Shown: positions 48,291 through 59,149, numbered from the stretch's first letter. The stretch is 64,000 nt of DNA from Pedococcus aerophilus (GCF_039532215.1 NZ_BAAARN010000001.1:124001-188000), one strand, 5' to 3'. The notes: a model not told the origin generated them from the letters alone. Numbers and translations are program-made.

Positions 48291-49835
48291 TCAAGGCATT
48301 CTCCAGACGCGTCCGTCGCGGTGCATCATCTCGTCGGAGCTGGCCGGTCCCCAGCCGCCCGACAGGTACGGCTCCACCGAACCCTTCTGCTTGGACCAGA
48401 ACGCCTCGACCGGGTCGAGGATCTTCCAGGAGAGCTCGACCTCCTCGTGGCGCGGGAACAGCGGCGGGTCGCCGAGCAGCACGTCGAGGATGAGACGCTC
48501 GTAGGCCTCGGGGCTGGACTCGGTGAAGGCGCGGCCGTAGCCGAAGTCCATCGTCACGTCGCGGACCTCCATCTGCGCGCCGGGCACCTTGGCGCCGAAG
48601 CGCATGGTGATGCCCTCGTCGGGCTGCACGCGGATGACGATGGCGTTCTGCCCGAGCTCCTCGGTCGCCGTGTCGTTGAACGGCAGGTGCGGGGCCTTCT
48701 TGAACACCACGGCGATCTCGGTGACACGCTTGCCGAGGCGCTTGCCGGTGCGCAGGTAGAAGGGGACACCCGCCCAGCGGCGGGAGTCGATCTCGAGCTT
48801 CAGCGCGGCATACGTTTCGGTGCGCGAGCCGGGGGCGACGCCGTCCTCGTCGAGGTAGCCGCCCACCTCCTCGCCGCCCTGCCAGCCGGCGGCGTACTGC
48901 CCGCGGGCGGTGGCCTTCGACAGGTCCTTCGGGAGGCGGACCGCGGAGAGCACCTTCTCCTTCTCGGCGCGCAGGTGCTCCGCGGCGAAGGAGACAGGCT
49001 CCTCCATGGCGGTCAGCGCGAGGAGCTGGAGGAGGTGGTTCTGGATGACGTCACGGGCGGCGCCGATGCCGTCGTAGTAGCCGGCGCGGCCACCGATGCC
49101 GATGTCCTCGGCCATGGTGATCTGCACGTGGTCGACGTAGTTGGCGTTCCAGACCGGCTCGAACATCTGGTTGGCGAAGCGCAGCGCCAGGAGGTTCTGG
49201 ACCGTCTCCTTGCCGAGGTAGTGGTCGATGCGGAACACCGAGTCGGCGGGGAAGACGCTCTCGACGATGTCGTTGAGCTCACGCGCGCTCTTGAGGTCGT
49301 GACCGAACGGCTTCTCGATGACGACCCGGCGCCACGAGTCACCCTCGGGGCGGCTCAGGCCGGAGCGCTCGAGCTGCTCGCAGACCGTCGAGAACGAGCC
49401 CGGTGGGATGGACAGGTAGAACGCCTGGTTGCCCCCGGTGCCACGCTCCTCCTCCAGCGACTTGACCGTCTCGGCCAGCAGGTCGAAGGCGTTCGGGTCG
49501 TCGAACGTTCCCGGCACGAAACGGAATCCCTCGGCGAGGTTGCGCCACACGCTCTCGCGGAACGGCGTCCGCGCGTGCGCCTTGACCGCGTCGTACACGA
49601 TCTTGCCGAAGTCCTGGTCGGCCCAGTCGCGACGGGCGAAGCCGACGAGCGAGAAGCCCGGCGGCAGCAGGCCGCGGTTGGCCAGGTCGTAGATGGCCGG
49701 CATCAGCTTCTTGCGGGCCAGGTCGCCGGTGACCCCGAACAACACCAGGCCGCAGGGCCCGGCGATGCGGGGGAGGCGCTTGTCACGCGGGTCACGCAGC
49801 GGGTTGTTCTCCTGCGTCACACGGGTGGGACTCAT
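48291..49835 (-). CDS. zwf: glucose-6-phosphate 1-dehydrogenase
   Basis: The 514-residue enzyme starts the oxidative pentose phosphate pathway. It has the NADP loop LFGVTGDLARKKLMPA, the catalytic RIDHYLGKETVQNLLALRF block and EPWIxxEG-related KRLGKRVTEIAVVFK later on. The ATG at 49835 overlaps the pgi stop as ATGA. The neighbour opcA supplies its assembly factor. Confidence 0.97.
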   Translation of the reverse strand: MSPTRVTQENNPLRDPRDKRLPRIAGPCGLVLFGVTGDLARKKLMPAIYDLANRGLLPPGFSLVGFARRDWADQDFGKIVYDAVKAHARTPFRESVWRNLAEGFRFVPGTFDDPNAFDLLAETVKSLEEERGTGGNQAFYLSIPPGSFSTVCEQLERSGLSRPEGDSWRRVVIEKPFGHDLKSARELNDIVESVFPADSVFRIDHYLGKETVQNLLALRFANQMFEPVWNANYVDHVQITMAEDIGIGGRAGYYDGIGAARDVIQNHLLQLLALTAMEEPVSFAAEHLRAEKEKVLSAVRLPKDLSKATARGQYAAGWQGGEEVGGYLDEDGVAPGSRTETYAALKLEIDSRRWAGVPFYLRTGKRLGKRVTEIAVVFKKAPHLPFNDTATEELGQNAIVIRVQPDEGITMRFGAKVPGAQMEVRDVTMDFGYGRAFTESSPEAYERLILDVLLGDPPLFPRHEEVELSWKILDPVEAFWSKQKGSVEPYLSGGWGPASSDEMMHRDGRVWRMP

Positions 49836-51502
49836 GCACTGCCCTTAGGGTCGTCGTCGCCACCGGAGGCCGCGGCAGCGAGGGACTCGCGCACCTGGGC
49901 CAGTCCGGCGTCGTGGTCGGTGAGGTGGAGCTGCAGGACCGGACGCCCGTGCTCCGCGAGGACCTGGGCGTCACCCGCGGCCTGGGAGGCCACGAACTCA
50001 CCGAAGCTGAACTCGCGTCCGGGGACCGAGAGGTCCTCGTGCGGCGCCGTCGTGATCTGCAGGTAGACCCCGGTGGCCGGTCCACCCTTGTGGAACTGGC
50101 CGGTGGAGTGCAGGAAGCGCGGCCCCCAGCCGAAGGTCACCGGGCGGTGGGTACGGCGTGCCAGCCCGGGCCGCACGGAGGCGAGCTCCGCGTCGGCGAT
50201 CCGGTCGAGGTAGGCCATCACGGCGAGGTAGCCGCGGTCGGCGTCGAGCTGGGCGAAGAGGGCGTCGATCGCCTGCGGGACGGTGGTCGCGTCGCCGAGC
50301 CAGTCGCCACCCAGGGCGCGGATCTCGACGGCGCCGTCCGTGGCGGCGGGCTCGTCGCCGGCCCCCATGCCCTGGTCGAGCAGCGCGCGGGACGCCTTCT
50401 TGGCGCTCTCCACGTCGGGCTGGTCGAACGGGTTGATCCCGAGCAGCCGTCCGGCGGCCGCGGTGGCGACCTCCCAGAGCAGCAGCTGGGCGCCGAGGGG
50501 ACCGCTGACGGCGACGTCGGAGCGGTCGGCCTGGACCAGCTCGTCAGCGCTGTCGGAGTCCTCGTCGTCGCCCTTGAGGCGCACGACGGTCACGTCGGCG
50601 TCGGGGTGGGCGACCTCGGGGTCCTCCTCGGACCCCACGACGACCGGCAGGATGCCGGTGCCCTGCTTGCCGGTGCTCTCGGCGATGAGCTGCTCGGCCC
50701 AGTCGGGGAGACCGACGATGCCGGAGCCGTCGTCGACGAGGACGAGCTTGTCGCGCAACGGGTTTGTCGCCGCCATGGCGGCAGCCAGGCGCAGCGCCGG
50801 GTTGCCGTCGTCATCGGCGCTGAGCACGTCGGCCACGGCCTCGGCGTCGTCGAGGAGGGCCTCGATGTCGGCACCGGCGAGACCGGACGGGACCAGCCCG
50901 AACGCGGTCAGGGCTGAGTAGCGGCCACCGACGTTGGGGTCGGCGTTGACGACGCGGTAGCCGTCGGCGCGCGACTGATCGTCGAGCGGGCTGCCCGGGT
51001 CGGTGACGATGATGATCCGGGTCGTCGGGTCGATCCCCTTCTCCTCGAACGCCGCCTGGAACGCACGCCGCTGGGAGTCGGTCTCCACCGTCGAGCCGGA
51101 CTTGCTCGAGACGACGACGGCCGTGCGCTCGAGGTCGACGATCGCGTCGCGGACCATGTCCGGCTGGGAGGAGTCGAGGACGACGAGGTCGACCCCGGCC
51201 GTCGCGCAGATGACCTCGGGCGCGAGGGACGAACCGCCCATGCCGCACAGCACGATGCGGTCGACGCCGTCACCGCGGAGCTGGTCCCGCAGGGCGGCGA
51301 TCTCGCCGAGCAGTGGCCGCGAGGTGCGGGCGAGGTTCACCCAGGACAGCCGGATGGCCGACTCGGACTCCGCCTCGGGACCCCAGAGCGTCGCGTCCTG
51401 GGCGAACAGCTTGCTCGCGAACTGCGCCTCGACCAGGACCGGGACGGATGCAGCGATCGCGTCCGCGGCGGGGCCGGAGGCGACCACACCGAGGGAGCTC
51501 AC
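49832..51502 (-). CDS. pgi: glucose-6-phosphate isomerase
   Basis: The 556-residue protein has the two SIS subdomains of phosphoglucose isomerase: ICGMGGSS-like [29 protein letters not shown] and the ends [12 protein letters not shown] and STGQFHKGG. It belongs to the actinobacterial type that occurs with, and in some genomes fused to, transaldolase. Here the two are separate but overlap by four bases (GTGA), so the fusion state could arise or be lost by a small change. It links glucose-6-phosphate to fructose-6-phosphate inside the operon. Confidence 0.93.
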   Translation of the reverse strand: MSSLGVVASGPAADAIAASVPVLVEAQFASKLFAQDATLWGPEAESESAIRLSWVNLARTSRPLLGEIAALRDQLRGDGVDRIVLCGMGGSSLAPEVICATAGVDLVVLDSSQPDMVRDAIVDLERTAVVVSSKSGSTVETDSQRRAFQAAFEEKGIDPTTRIIIVTDPGSPLDDQSRADGYRVVNADPNVGGRYSALTAFGLVPSGLAGADIEALLDDAEAVADVLSADDDGNPALRLAAAMAATNPLRDKLVLVDDGSGIVGLPDWAEQLIAESTGKQGTGILPVVVGSEEDPEVAHPDADVTVVRLKGDDEDSDSADELVQADRSDVAVSGPLGAQLLLWEVATAAAGRLLGINPFDQPDVESAKKASRALLDQGMGAGDEPAATDGAVEIRALGGDWLGDATTVPQAIDALFAQLDADRGYLAVMAYLDRIADAELASVRPGLARRTHRPVTFGWGPRFLHSTGQFHKGGPATGVYLQITTAPHEDLSVPGREFSFGEFVASQAAGDAQVLAEHGRPVLQLHLTDHDAGLAQVRESLAAAASGGDDDPKGSA

Positions 51503-52674
51503 CGGTCGACCTGCTCCGAGTGGCCGGACTCGTTGTCGGGCGTGTCGGCGCCCACGTCGGCACGGGCGAGGTCGATGTCCTTCTGGACCTCGTCGAGCAG
51601 CTCGCCCCAGGCGACCTCGAACTTGTCGACGCCCTCGCGCTCGAGCTGCGAGGTGACGTCGGAGTAGGAGATGCCCAGGCCCTCGAGGGCGTCGAGCACC
51701 TCGGCGGCGTCGGCGTACTCGCCGGTGATCGTGTCACCGGTGACGTCGCCGTGGTCGACGACCGCGTCGAGCGTCTTCTCGGGCATGGTGTTGACCGTGT
51801 TCGCGGCGACCAGCTCGGTGACGTAGAGAGTGTCAGAGTAGGCCGGGTCCTTGACGCCGGTAGAGGCCCACAGCGGGCGCTGCGCGTGGGCGCCGTCGTC
51901 CTCGAGGTTCTTCCAGCGCGGGGTCGAGAAGACCTCCTCGTAGGCCTGGTAGGCGAGGCGGGCGTTGGCGACGGCGGCCTTGCCCTTGAGCGCCTTGGCC
52001 TCGTCGGTGCCGAGCGCGTCGAGGCGCTTGTCGATCTCGGTGTCGACGCGGGAGACGAAGAAGGACGCGACGGAGTGGATCTTCGACAGGTCCTTGCCCT
52101 TCTCACGGGCCTGCTCGAGGCCGGTGAGGAAGGCGTTCATCACCCCGCGGTAGCGGTCGAGGGAGAAGATCAGCGTGACGTTGACGCTGATGCCCTCGGC
52201 CAGCACCTGCGAGATGGCCGGCAGGCCCTCGACGGTGGCAGGGATCTTGATGAGGACGTTGGGGCGGTCGACCGCCTCGACGAGCTTCTTCGCCTCGGCG
52301 ACGGTCTTGCCGGTGTCCTTGGCCAGGCGGGGGTCGACCTCGATCGACACGCGGCCGTCGACGCCGTCGGTGGACTCGTAGAGCGGCAGGAACAGGTCGC
52401 AGGCGTTGCGGACGTCCTCGGTGGTGAGGCCGAACACGGTCTCGTCCACGGTCTTGCCGTCGGCGGCGAAGGCACGCAGGTCGGCGTCGTACCGTTCGCC
52501 CTTGGCGAGGGCCGCCTGGAAGATCGACGGGTTCGTCGTCACGCCGACGACCCCCTTGTCGATGAGGTCCTTGAGGTTGCCGGTCTCGATCCGTTCGCGC
52601 GACAGGTCGTCGAGCCAGACGGAGACGCCCTGGTCGGCGAGGGCCTTGAGTGCGTTGTCAGTCACGTGGGTCAC
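51499..52674 (-). CDS. tal: transaldolase
   Basis: The 391-residue enzyme moves a dihydroxyacetone unit in the non-oxidative pentose phosphate pathway. It shows [17 protein letters not shown] and [13 protein letters not shown] at the start, the Schiff-base Lys in [14 protein letters not shown], and [16 protein letters not shown] chose the GTG at 52672-52674, which overlaps the tkt stop as GTGA, the pattern seen throughout this operon. A second GTG at 52663-52665 is better spaced from AAAGGGA and would shorten the protein by three residues. Confidence 0.95.
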   Translation of the reverse strand: MTHVTDNALKALADQGVSVWLDDLSRERIETGNLKDLIDKGVVGVTTNPSIFQAALAKGERYDADLRAFAADGKTVDETVFGLTTEDVRNACDLFLPLYESTDGVDGRVSIEVDPRLAKDTGKTVAEAKKLVEAVDRPNVLIKIPATVEGLPAISQVLAEGISVNVTLIFSLDRYRGVMNAFLTGLEQAREKGKDLSKIHSVASFFVSRVDTEIDKRLDALGTDEAKALKGKAAVANARLAYQAYEEVFSTPRWKNLEDDGAHAQRPLWASTGVKDPAYSDTLYVTELVAANTVNTMPEKTLDAVVDHGDVTGDTITGEYADAAEVLDALEGLGISYSDVTSQLEREGVDKFEVAWGELLDEVQKDIDLARADVGADTPDNESGHSEQVDR

Positions 52675-54968
52675 TTCCCTTTGGATGCAGCGCTCTTCGT
52701 TGCGGCGCTGCGCTTGGTCGTGGTGTCGGTCGCCTTGGTCGGCGAGACCGCGGCGCGGGGCCGGGTCTGGTTGACGGCAGGTGCGGCGCTCTTGCGCGCC
52801 GTCGCCCTGGCGTCCTTGAGGGAGTCCTTGGCCGCCTTCACGACGGCCTCCGGGGTGATCCCGAACTCGCGGTACAGCGTCTTGTAGTCGGCCGAGGCAC
52901 CGAAGTGCTCGAGGCTGATGCTGCGACCGGCGTCGCCGACGAGGTCGTGCCAGCCCATCGACACCGCGGCCTCGACGCTGACGCGCGCCCGGACCTCCGG
53001 CGGGAGGACGCGGTTCTGGTAGGCCTTGCCGGCCTGCTCGAACCACTCGCGACACGGCATGGACACCACACGAGTGGCAACGCCCTGGCGCTCCAGAGAT
53101 TCCCGCGCGTCGAGGGCGATGGCGACCTCGGACCCTGTGGCGATGAGGATGACGTCCGGAGCGGACTTGCCGTCCTTGCCGCCGTCGATGAGGACGTAGG
53201 CGCCCTTGGCCGCGTTCGACGCCTTGGCGAAGACCCTGCGGTCGAGGACCGGCACGTTCTGGCGGGTGAGGGCCAGCGCTGCCGGGCGGGCGTTGCGCAG
53301 GACCTGGCCCCACACGGCTGCGGTCTCGTTCGCGTCCGCGGGGCGGACGACGTCCAGGCCCGGTATGGCGCGCAGGGACGCGAGGTGCTCCACCGGCTGG
53401 TGGGTCGGCCCGTCCTCGCCGAGGCCGATGCCGTCGTGCGTCCACACGTAGGTGACAGGGATCTGCTGGATGGCAGCGAGCCGCACGGCGGGGCGCATGT
53501 AGTCGGAGAAGACGAGGAACGTGCCGCCGTAGGGACGGGTCAGTCCCTCGAGCGCGATCCCGTTGAGGATCATGCCCATGCCGTTCTCGCGGATGCCGAA
53601 GTGCAGGGTGCGGCCGTAGGGCCCGCCCTTCCACTCACGCGTCTGGCGGTTGACGGGGATGAAGGACGGCTCGCCCTCCATCGTCGTGTTGTTGGACTCG
53701 GCGAGGTCGGCCGAGCCGCCCCACAGCTCGGGCATGACGCCGGCGAGGGCGGACAGGACCTTGCCGGACGCGGCGCGCGTCGCCATGCCCTTCTCGGCGT
53801 CGGCCTCGAAGACCGGCAGCGCCGAGTCGAGCCCGGCGGGCAGCTCACCGGCGACGAGGCGGTCGAGCAGGCCCGCACGGTCGGGGTTGGCCTTGCGCCA
53901 CGCGGCATACGTCTTGTCCCACGCCTTGTGCGCCGCCTTGCCGCGCTTGCCCGCCAGGCGGGTGTGGGTCAGCACCGCACGGTCGACCTCGAAGGTCTTC
54001 GCGGGGTTGAAGCCGAGCAGCTCCTTGGTGGCCTCGATCTCGGCGTCGCCGAGGGCCGAGCCGTGCGACTTGCCGGTGTCCTGCTTGGTCGGCGAGGGCC
54101 ACGCGATGATCGTGTGCAGCTGGACCAGCGTCGGGCGCTTGCCCTTCTTCGACTTCTCCAGGGCGGCGAGCAGCGCGTCGACGTTCTCGACGTACGCGGC
54201 GCCGTCACCGTCGCCGCGCCAGTCGACGTCGACGACGTCCCAGCCGTAGGCGCGGTAGCGCGCGGCGACGTCCTCGGAGAACGAGATGTCGGTCTGGTCC
54301 TCGATCGAGATCTGGTTGGCGTCGTAGATGACGGTGAGGTTGCCGAGCTGCTGGTGACCGGCGAGCGAGCTGGCCTCGGCCGTCACGCCCTCCATGAGGT
54401 CGCCGTCGGAGGCGATGACCCAGATGTGGTGGTCGAACGGGCTCTCGCCGGCCTTCGCGTCGGGGTCGAGCAGGCCGCGCTGGCGACGCTGCGCCATGGC
54501 CATGCCGACGGCCGAGGCCATGCCGGAGCCGAGCGGCCCGGTGGTGATCTCGATGCCCGTGGTGTGGTGCACCTCGGGGTGGGCCGGGGTCAGGGATCCC
54601 CACGTGCGCAACGACTTCAGGTCGTTCAGCTCCAGGCCGTAGCCCGACAGGAACAGCTGGACGTACTGCGTCAGGCTGGAGTGGCCGGCCGACAGGACGA
54701 AGCGGTCACGGCCGAGCCATGCGGCGTCGGTCGGGTCGTGCTTCATGACGTTCTGGTAGAGCAGGTAGGCCGCGGGGGCCAGGCTCATGGCGGTGCCGGG
54801 GTGGCCGTTGCCGACCTTCTGGACGGCGTCCGCGGCGAGCAGTCGCGCGGTGTCGACCGCGCGGACGTCGAGGTCGGTCCAGCCGGCCTTGCGGGCCACG
54901 GGACGGCGCAGCGTGGTGCTGCGCTTCCTCGCGGCGGTGGCCTTGGTGGAACGGGTGGTGGTGGGCAC
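52671..54968 (-). CDS. tkt: transketolase with basic low-complexity ends
   Basis: The 765-residue thiamine-diphosphate enzyme exchanges two-carbon units between sugars. It has [17 protein letters not shown], the cofactor motif [13 protein letters not shown]...NQIS, given here only by its core [31 protein letters not shown] and the [14 protein letters not shown] loop. Typical length is about 690-700. The excess is an N-terminal basic stretch of about 27 residues and a C-terminal tail of about 45 residues rich in Ala, Lys, Thr and Ser. The start is GTG 54968 behind GAGGAGAA. It is the first gene of the minus-strand pentose phosphate operon. Confidence 0.96.
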   Translation of the reverse strand: MPTTTRSTKATAARKRSTTLRRPVARKAGWTDLDVRAVDTARLLAADAVQKVGNGHPGTAMSLAPAAYLLYQNVMKHDPTDAAWLGRDRFVLSAGHSSLTQYVQLFLSGYGLELNDLKSLRTWGSLTPAHPEVHHTTGIEITTGPLGSGMASAVGMAMAQRRQRGLLDPDAKAGESPFDHHIWVIASDGDLMEGVTAEASSLAGHQQLGNLTVIYDANQISIEDQTDISFSEDVAARYRAYGWDVVDVDWRGDGDGAAYVENVDALLAALEKSKKGKRPTLVQLHTIIAWPSPTKQDTGKSHGSALGDAEIEATKELLGFNPAKTFEVDRAVLTHTRLAGKRGKAAHKAWDKTYAAWRKANPDRAGLLDRLVAGELPAGLDSALPVFEADAEKGMATRAASGKVLSALAGVMPELWGGSADLAESNNTTMEGEPSFIPVNRQTREWKGGPYGRTLHFGIRENGMGMILNGIALEGLTRPYGGTFLVFSDYMRPAVRLAAIQQIPVTYVWTHDGIGLGEDGPTHQPVEHLASLRAIPGLDVVRPADANETAAVWGQVLRNARPAALALTRQNVPVLDRRVFAKASNAAKGAYVLIDGGKDGKSAPDVILIATGSEVAIALDARESLERQGVATRVVSMPCREWFEQAGKAYQNRVLPPEVRARVSVEAAVSMGWHDLVGDAGRSISLEHFGASADYKTLYREFGITPEAVVKAAKDSLKDARATARKSAAPAVNQTRPRAAVSPTKATDTTTKRSAATKSAASKGK

Positions 54969-55133
54969 TGATGGTTCTCCTCACACTGAGTTGCACAGGC
55001 GGCTCGAGGCTTCGTGACGAGACTAGTCCTGAGCGTGACCGCCGTCGCATCCAGTCCCGGCGCAGCGCGGTGTCCGGACGGGGATAGACTTGCCCCGCCC
55101 GTGAGACCCCCAGCAGCACCCGCGAAGGACGCC

Positions 55134-56075
55134 GTGACCGCACTCGATCCGACTGCCCGGATCTCCGCGTCCCCGATGCCGCCTCGGCGCAAGGCCGCTG
55201 CGTACCTGGCGCTGACCAAGCCACGCATCATCGAGCTGCTGCTCGTGACGACGGTGCCGGTCATGTTCCTCGCCGAGGGAGGCGTCCCCTCCCTGTGGCT
55301 CATCGTGGCCACCCTGGTCGGTGGCGCGCTCAGCGCCGGCGCCGCCAACACCTTCAACTGCGTCTACGACCGCGACATCGACGCCGAGATGCACCGCACC
55401 AGCAACCGGCCGATGGTGACCGGCGAGATCACGCCGCGTGAGGGCCTGGTCTTCGGTGCGGTCCTCACCCTCGCCTCCACGGTGTGGTTCGCCCTCGTCG
55501 TCAACTGGCTGTCGGCGGCCCTGTCGCTCGGCGCCATCGTCATGTACGCCGTCGGCTACACCATGCTGCTCAAGCGCCGCACCGCCCAGAACATCGTGTG
55601 GGGAGGGGCCGCCGGGTGCATGCCCGTCCTCATCGGGTGGTCCGCCGTGGCGAACTCGGTGTCCTGGTCCGCGGTGGTCCTCTTCCTCGTGATCTTCTTC
55701 TGGACGCCGCCGCACTACTGGCCGCTGTCGATGAAGTTCAAGGACGACTACGCCGCAGCGCACGTGCCGATGCTCCCGGTCGTCGAGAAGTTCGTCGTCG
55801 TCGCCCGGCAGATCGTCGCCTACTCGTGGGCGATGGTGGCGGCCTCGCTGCTGCTCGTCTGGGTCCACCCGATGGGGTGGTTGTACCTCGTCACGGCGAT
55901 CGCCACCGGCGCGCTCTTCCTCGCCGAGGCCCACCGCCTGCAGCGTGCCGCCAAGGCCGGTGAGGGACCGAGCGTGCTCAAGCCGATGCGGCTCTTCCAC
56001 TTCTCGATCACCTACGTCGGGATCCTCTTCCTCGGCGTCGCGCTCGACCCCCTGTTCTACCTTCCGCTCCGCTGA
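55134..56075 (+). CDS. ctaB: protoheme IX farnesyltransferase (heme O synthase)
   Basis: The 313-residue UbiA-type prenyltransferase attaches farnesyl to protoheme to make heme O. Both Asp-rich motifs are visible: [19 protein letters not shown] and [19 protein letters not shown], within about nine membrane helices. I chose the GTG at 55134, after GAAGGA; a GTG at 55101 is possible, and TAGACT (55085-55090) may be the -10 box. The gene is divergent from tkt. Its last 19 bases overlap the convergent MFS gene. Confidence 0.94.
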   Translation: MTALDPTARISASPMPPRRKAAAYLALTKPRIIELLLVTTVPVMFLAEGGVPSLWLIVATLVGGALSAGAANTFNCVYDRDIDAEMHRTSNRPMVTGEITPREGLVFGAVLTLASTVWFALVVNWLSAALSLGAIVMYAVGYTMLLKRRTAQNIVWGGAAGCMPVLIGWSAVANSVSWSAVVLFLVIFFWTPPHYWPLSMKFKDDYAAAHVPMLPVVEKFVVVARQIVAYSWAMVAASLLLVWVHPMGWLYLVTAIATGALFLAEAHRLQRAAKAGEGPSVLKPMRLFHFSITYVGILFLGVALDPLFYLPLR

Positions 56076-57328
56076 GCAGGCATCTCGCGCAGGCCCCGGA
56101 GCGGGCTCCAGAACATCGCCAGGCAGGCCAGGGTGTGGGTGCCGGCCATGACCAGGATCGTGGGCCGCAGCCCGAAGTGGGTGCCGAGGACCCCGGCGAC
56201 CAGGCCGGCGACGGGCATGGTCCCGTAGTTGACGACCTGCGCCGTGGTGACCTGGCGGGCGAGCATGGCCTCCGGCACGTAGCGGTTGCGCCAGGCCCCC
56301 CGGACCACGTTGCCCGCGACGACACCGGTGCCGACGAGCAGCTGTCCGGCAACGAGGAAGGCAACGCCCGGACCGGGGGTGGCCAGGGGGATGAGCAGGG
56401 ACGTGGGACCGGCCAGGACCTGGAGCCAGAGCAGCGCCCGCGCGCTGCCCAGCCGCGCCGACACCCTGGTCGCCAGGGCCGCCCCGAGGAACCCGCCAAT
56501 GCTCCCCGTGGCCATGACGATGCCGACCGCAGCCGGTGACAGGCCCAGGTCCCGCACGAGGAAGAGGACGAGCAGCGCGCCATACCCGGTGAGCCCGAAG
56601 TTGGACGCGCCGCCCACGACGGTGAAGAACCGCAGGATCCGGTCGCCACGGATGTAGTCCACGCCCTCGCCGATGCTGGTCCGCAGGCTCGGACGGGCGG
56701 TGACGGTGTCGGGGTCGGTGCCGCCGGGGGAGAGGCGGAGCCTCGCGAGGCAGGCGGCCGAGACGAGGAAGCTCGCCGCGTCGACGACGAGGCCGAGGGC
56801 GGCCGAGCCGAGCTGTGCGAGCAGGCCACCCACACCGGGGCCGGCCACCTGCATGGCCGACTCGGTGCCGAAGAGGCGGGCGAACGCCTGCTCCTGCTGC
56901 TGGGCCGGGGCGACCTGTCGGACGAGGGCCGGGTATGCCGCGCGGAAGAAGACGGTGCACACCCCGTTGCCGAGGGCGGCCAGGACCACGTGGGTGAGGG
57001 TGAGGTGCCCCAGGGCCCCGGCGATCGGGACGCTGGCGAGGACGGCGGCAGCGACGAGGTCGCTGGCCACCATGACCCGTCGTGCAGGGAGCCGGTCGAC
57101 CAGGGCCCCCGCCGGGAGCCCGATGACCAGCCAGGGGAGCCAGGCGGCAGCGGTGAGGATGCCCATCCACCCCGGGCCGGCGTCGAACGCGACGACGGCG
57201 AGCAGGGGGAGCAGGACCGACGTGGTCGCGTTGCCGAGGACGCTGACGCCCTCGCCGAACCAGAGCAGGCTGAAGTCCCGGTTGCGGCGCAGGGGGAGCG
57301 CGGCGACCGGTGCGGGTCGGGAGGTCAT
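56057..57328 (-). CDS. MFS exporter (EntS-like), coupled to an ArsR-type regulator
   Basis: The 423-residue protein has 12 membrane helices with [21 protein letters not shown] at the start (core given: [13 protein letters not shown]), [21 protein letters not shown] as the motif-A loop, and [14 protein letters not shown] before the second half. This layout is typical of EntS-type and macrolide-type exporters. The ATG at 57328 overlaps the stop of the ArsR-type gene (ATGA), so export is very probably controlled by that repressor. The substrate is unknown. The stop lies within the end of ctaB. Confidence 0.88.
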   Translation of the reverse strand: MTSRPAPVAALPLRRNRDFSLLWFGEGVSVLGNATTSVLLPLLAVVAFDAGPGWMGILTAAAWLPWLVIGLPAGALVDRLPARRVMVASDLVAAAVLASVPIAGALGHLTLTHVVLAALGNGVCTVFFRAAYPALVRQVAPAQQQEQAFARLFGTESAMQVAGPGVGGLLAQLGSAALGLVVDAASFLVSAACLARLRLSPGGTDPDTVTARPSLRTSIGEGVDYIRGDRILRFFTVVGGASNFGLTGYGALLVLFLVRDLGLSPAAVGIVMATGSIGGFLGAALATRVSARLGSARALLWLQVLAGPTSLLIPLATPGPGVAFLVAGQLLVGTGVVAGNVVRGAWRNRYVPEAMLARQVTTAQVVNYGTMPVAGLVAGVLGTHFGLRPTILVMAGTHTLACLAMFWSPLRGLREMPAQRSGR

Positions 57329-57909
57329 GGTTGGGCCGGGAACCCTCGGGCGAAGACGAACACGGGCTCGCGCTCCTGCCCGTCGTCGGGCAGCTCGCGA
57401 CCGGACCAACGCATGAGGACCGCGACGATCTCGGCCGACACCTCGTCGAGCTCCGTGGGCGTCAGCCGCAGCCAGTTCTGGGTGGCGAAGGCGGCGGAGT
57501 CCCACTCGGGTGCCGACTCGGCGTTGGCGTTCCACTGCTGGGTGCGCTCGAACTGGCGCTGCAGGGCCAGGGCCTCGGCGGCGTGGGCGGCGGTGACGGC
57601 TGCGGTGTCGTCGGCGAAGTCGGCCCGAGACCAGCGGGTGCCGGGGTCGACCAGGCGCCACCAGCGTTCGCGACGGTCCTTGGCGAGCTCGGGTGCCTCC
57701 TCGACGAGCTCGGCCTCGGCAAGCACCTTGAGGTGGTGGCTCGCGCTGCCGACGGCCTGCCCGGTGCGCTGGGCCAGGCCCGAGGCGGTGGAGGGTCCGT
57801 CGACCTTGAGGGCGTCCATCATCCGCGACCGGAAGGGGTTGGCCATCGCAGACAAGGCCTTCGCCTCGGTGACGCGGCGCACGCCGTCGTGCTCTCGGGG
57901 ACTGTTCAT
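57325..57909 (-). CDS. ArsR-like winged-helix transcriptional regulator
   Basis: The 194-residue protein has an N-terminal winged helix of the ArsR/SmtB type: ALSAMANPFRSRMMDAL, then GPSTASGLAQRTGQAVGSASHHLKVLAEA with the SxSxHLxxL recognition helix, and the wing region RRERWWRLVDPG. No metal-binding Cys pair is present, so the ligand is probably organic. The C-terminal half is helical and may form the dimer or ligand pocket. I chose the ATG at 57909: TAGTCT lies seven bases upstream. It heads a two-gene operon with the MFS exporter and has a palindromic operator in its promoter. Confidence 0.88.
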   Translation of the reverse strand: MNSPREHDGVRRVTEAKALSAMANPFRSRMMDALKVDGPSTASGLAQRTGQAVGSASHHLKVLAEAELVEEAPELAKDRRERWWRLVDPGTRWSRADFADDTAAVTAAHAAEALALQRQFERTQQWNANAESAPEWDSAAFATQNWLRLTPTELDEVSAEIVAVLMRWSGRELPDDGQEREPVFVFARGFPAQP

Positions 57910-57916
57910 GCCCCTG

Positions 57917-57945
57917 AGACTAGATGCACAAGACCTATTGCACAA
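57917..57945 (-). promoter_or_regulatory. promoter of the ArsR-MFS operon
   Basis: TTGTGC (57945-57940) and TAGTCT (57922-57917) on the minus strand are 17 bases apart. The -10 box is seven bases from the ATG, so the mRNA is probably leaderless. Confidence 0.7.
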
Positions 57946-57965
57946 GAGTCCTTGTGCAATAGGTC
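57925..57965. promoter_or_regulatory. palindromic operator of the ArsR-type regulator
   Basis: Perfect 15-bp arms (57932-57946 and 57951-57965) around AGTC form a dyad with half-site TTGCACAAG. A third direct copy of TGCACAAGA lies at 57925-57933, 14 bases before the one in the palindrome. The dyad covers the -35 box and the third site reaches the spacer. Confidence 0.85.
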
Positions 57966-58155
57966 AGCGCTGGCAAGTCACCGGGACCTGGACGAGCCCA
58001 CTCGCCGGCATGGCCGACTCGACGGCGTTGCCCTTGCCCCACTGGGTGCACTCGGGTGTCGGCTGGGCGGCCTGCCAGAACGCCCAGGCCAGGATGACGA
58101 GCACCACCACGCGAAGTGCGACAGTGCGGTTGATGGTCCCCCGCAACGTGGTCAT
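57964..58155 (-). CDS. small membrane-anchored protein, hypothetical
   Basis: A 63-residue product begins MTTLRGTINRTVAL, has one hydrophobic helix (VVVLVILAWAFWQAA) and an extracytoplasmic tail of about 35 residues with two Cys (in PECTQWG and VTCQR) that could form a disulfide. I chose the second Met (58155); an ATG five codons earlier is possible. It is on the same strand as, and upstream of, the ArsR operon, and its stop codon lies in the right arm of the operator. I do not recognise a family. Reality is moderately supported by the clean membrane-plus-Cys layout. Confidence 0.5.
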   Translation of the reverse strand: MTTLRGTINRTVALRVVVLVILAWAFWQAAQPTPECTQWGKGNAVESAMPASGLVQVPVTCQR

Positions 58156-58195
58156 GCCACGAGTGTGCATCCATAGGTGCGGTGGCGACAGGGTT

Positions 58196-59137
58196 TCAGG
58201 CTGCGTGCTGGAGCAGCGTGCTGCGCTGGCTGTGGACCGCCCGCGTGAGGGCCACGACCAGCAGGGTGGCCAGGAGCATGTGCACCACGACGACGGCCCA
58301 GGGCAGGCCGGTGAAGTACTGCGTGTAGCCGACGAGTCCCTGGACGACGGTGACCGCGAAGACGCCGGCCCACGCTCGCCCGGGGCGGGAAGAGGTCCCG
58401 GTGAGGCGGGCCGCGACCCAGGTCGCCACGAGCAGCCCGACGAACAGCATCACGGCATCCGCGTGCAGCCAGGACACGGTGCGGGGGTCGAAGCCGAGGC
58501 GGGCCGGCTCGTCGGCGTCGCCGGAGTGCGGGCCCGAACCCGTGACGACGGTGCCGAGGGCCAGGACGACCGCGGCCACGCCGCAGGTGACCCAGCCGAG
58601 CCGCTCGACCAAGGGGTGCACCGTCAGCGCGCGGGGGCCAGCCGGTTCCTGTGCACGGAAGAACAGCAGCGCTGCAGCGGTGACCAGGACCATCGAGACG
58701 AGGAAGTGCGCCGCCACGGTGACGGGGCTCAGGCCGGTCAGCACGGTGATCCCACCGAGGACGGCCTGGAACGCGACGCCACCGAGGACGACGAACCCGG
58801 GCACGAGCAGGTCGCGGCGCCGGTCCGCCCAGCGCCACACGGCGACGATGGCCAGCAGGGCGGCGATGCCGACGACGCTGGTCAGCGTCCGGTTGCCGAA
58901 CTCGATGTAGCGGTGGAAGCCCTCCTCCTGGTGCGGCACGGGGGTGTAGGACCCGGGGACGCACTGCGGCCAGGTGGGGCAGCCCAGACCGCTGCCGGTG
59001 AGCCGGACGAGGCCACCGGTGACGACGATGAGCACCTCGACGACGAGGTTGAGCAGCAGGATCCGGGGTAGCCAGACGGCTCCGGTCGAGGCCGCCGGAG
59101 CGGTGGTGGAGGGGGCCGAGAGGGGTGGTGCGGTCAC
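58196..59137 (-). CDS. ctaA: heme A synthase, COX15/CtaA family
   Basis: The 313-residue protein has eight membrane helices and oxidises heme O to heme A. The extracytoplasmic Cys pair is in GSGLGCPTWPQCVPG, the first heme His region in EGFHRYIEFGNR and later His in VAAHFLVSM, WLHADAVM and VVVHMLLA. The start is GTG 59137, six bases from TACCCT (59149-59144), so the mRNA is probably leaderless. It works with CtaB, 2.1 kb away. Confidence 0.92.
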   Translation of the reverse strand: MTAPPLSAPSTTAPAASTGAVWLPRILLLNLVVEVLIVVTGGLVRLTGSGLGCPTWPQCVPGSYTPVPHQEEGFHRYIEFGNRTLTSVVGIAALLAIVAVWRWADRRRDLLVPGFVVLGGVAFQAVLGGITVLTGLSPVTVAAHFLVSMVLVTAAALLFFRAQEPAGPRALTVHPLVERLGWVTCGVAAVVLALGTVVTGSGPHSGDADEPARLGFDPRTVSWLHADAVMLFVGLLVATWVAARLTGTSSRPGRAWAGVFAVTVVQGLVGYTQYFTGLPWAVVVVHMLLATLLVVALTRAVHSQRSTLLQHAA

Positions 59138-59143
59138 AGGACG

Positions 59144-59149
59144 AGGGTA
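59144..59149 (-). promoter_or_regulatory. -10 box that sets a leaderless GTG start for ctaA
   Basis: TACCCT on the minus strand is followed by six bases and the GTG at 59137. Confidence 0.6.

Noticed and set aside
51499-53634. A single 711-codon frame joining antisense-of-tkt sequence to transaldolase
   Set aside because: Only the last 391 residues are transaldolase; the front is an out-of-frame reading of tkt. It is not a fusion protein.
56057-57661. A 534-codon version of the MFS exporter with an Arg-rich N-terminus
   Set aside because: The extra 111 residues overlap the ArsR-type gene in another frame, and the ATG at 57328 gives a normal MFS start.
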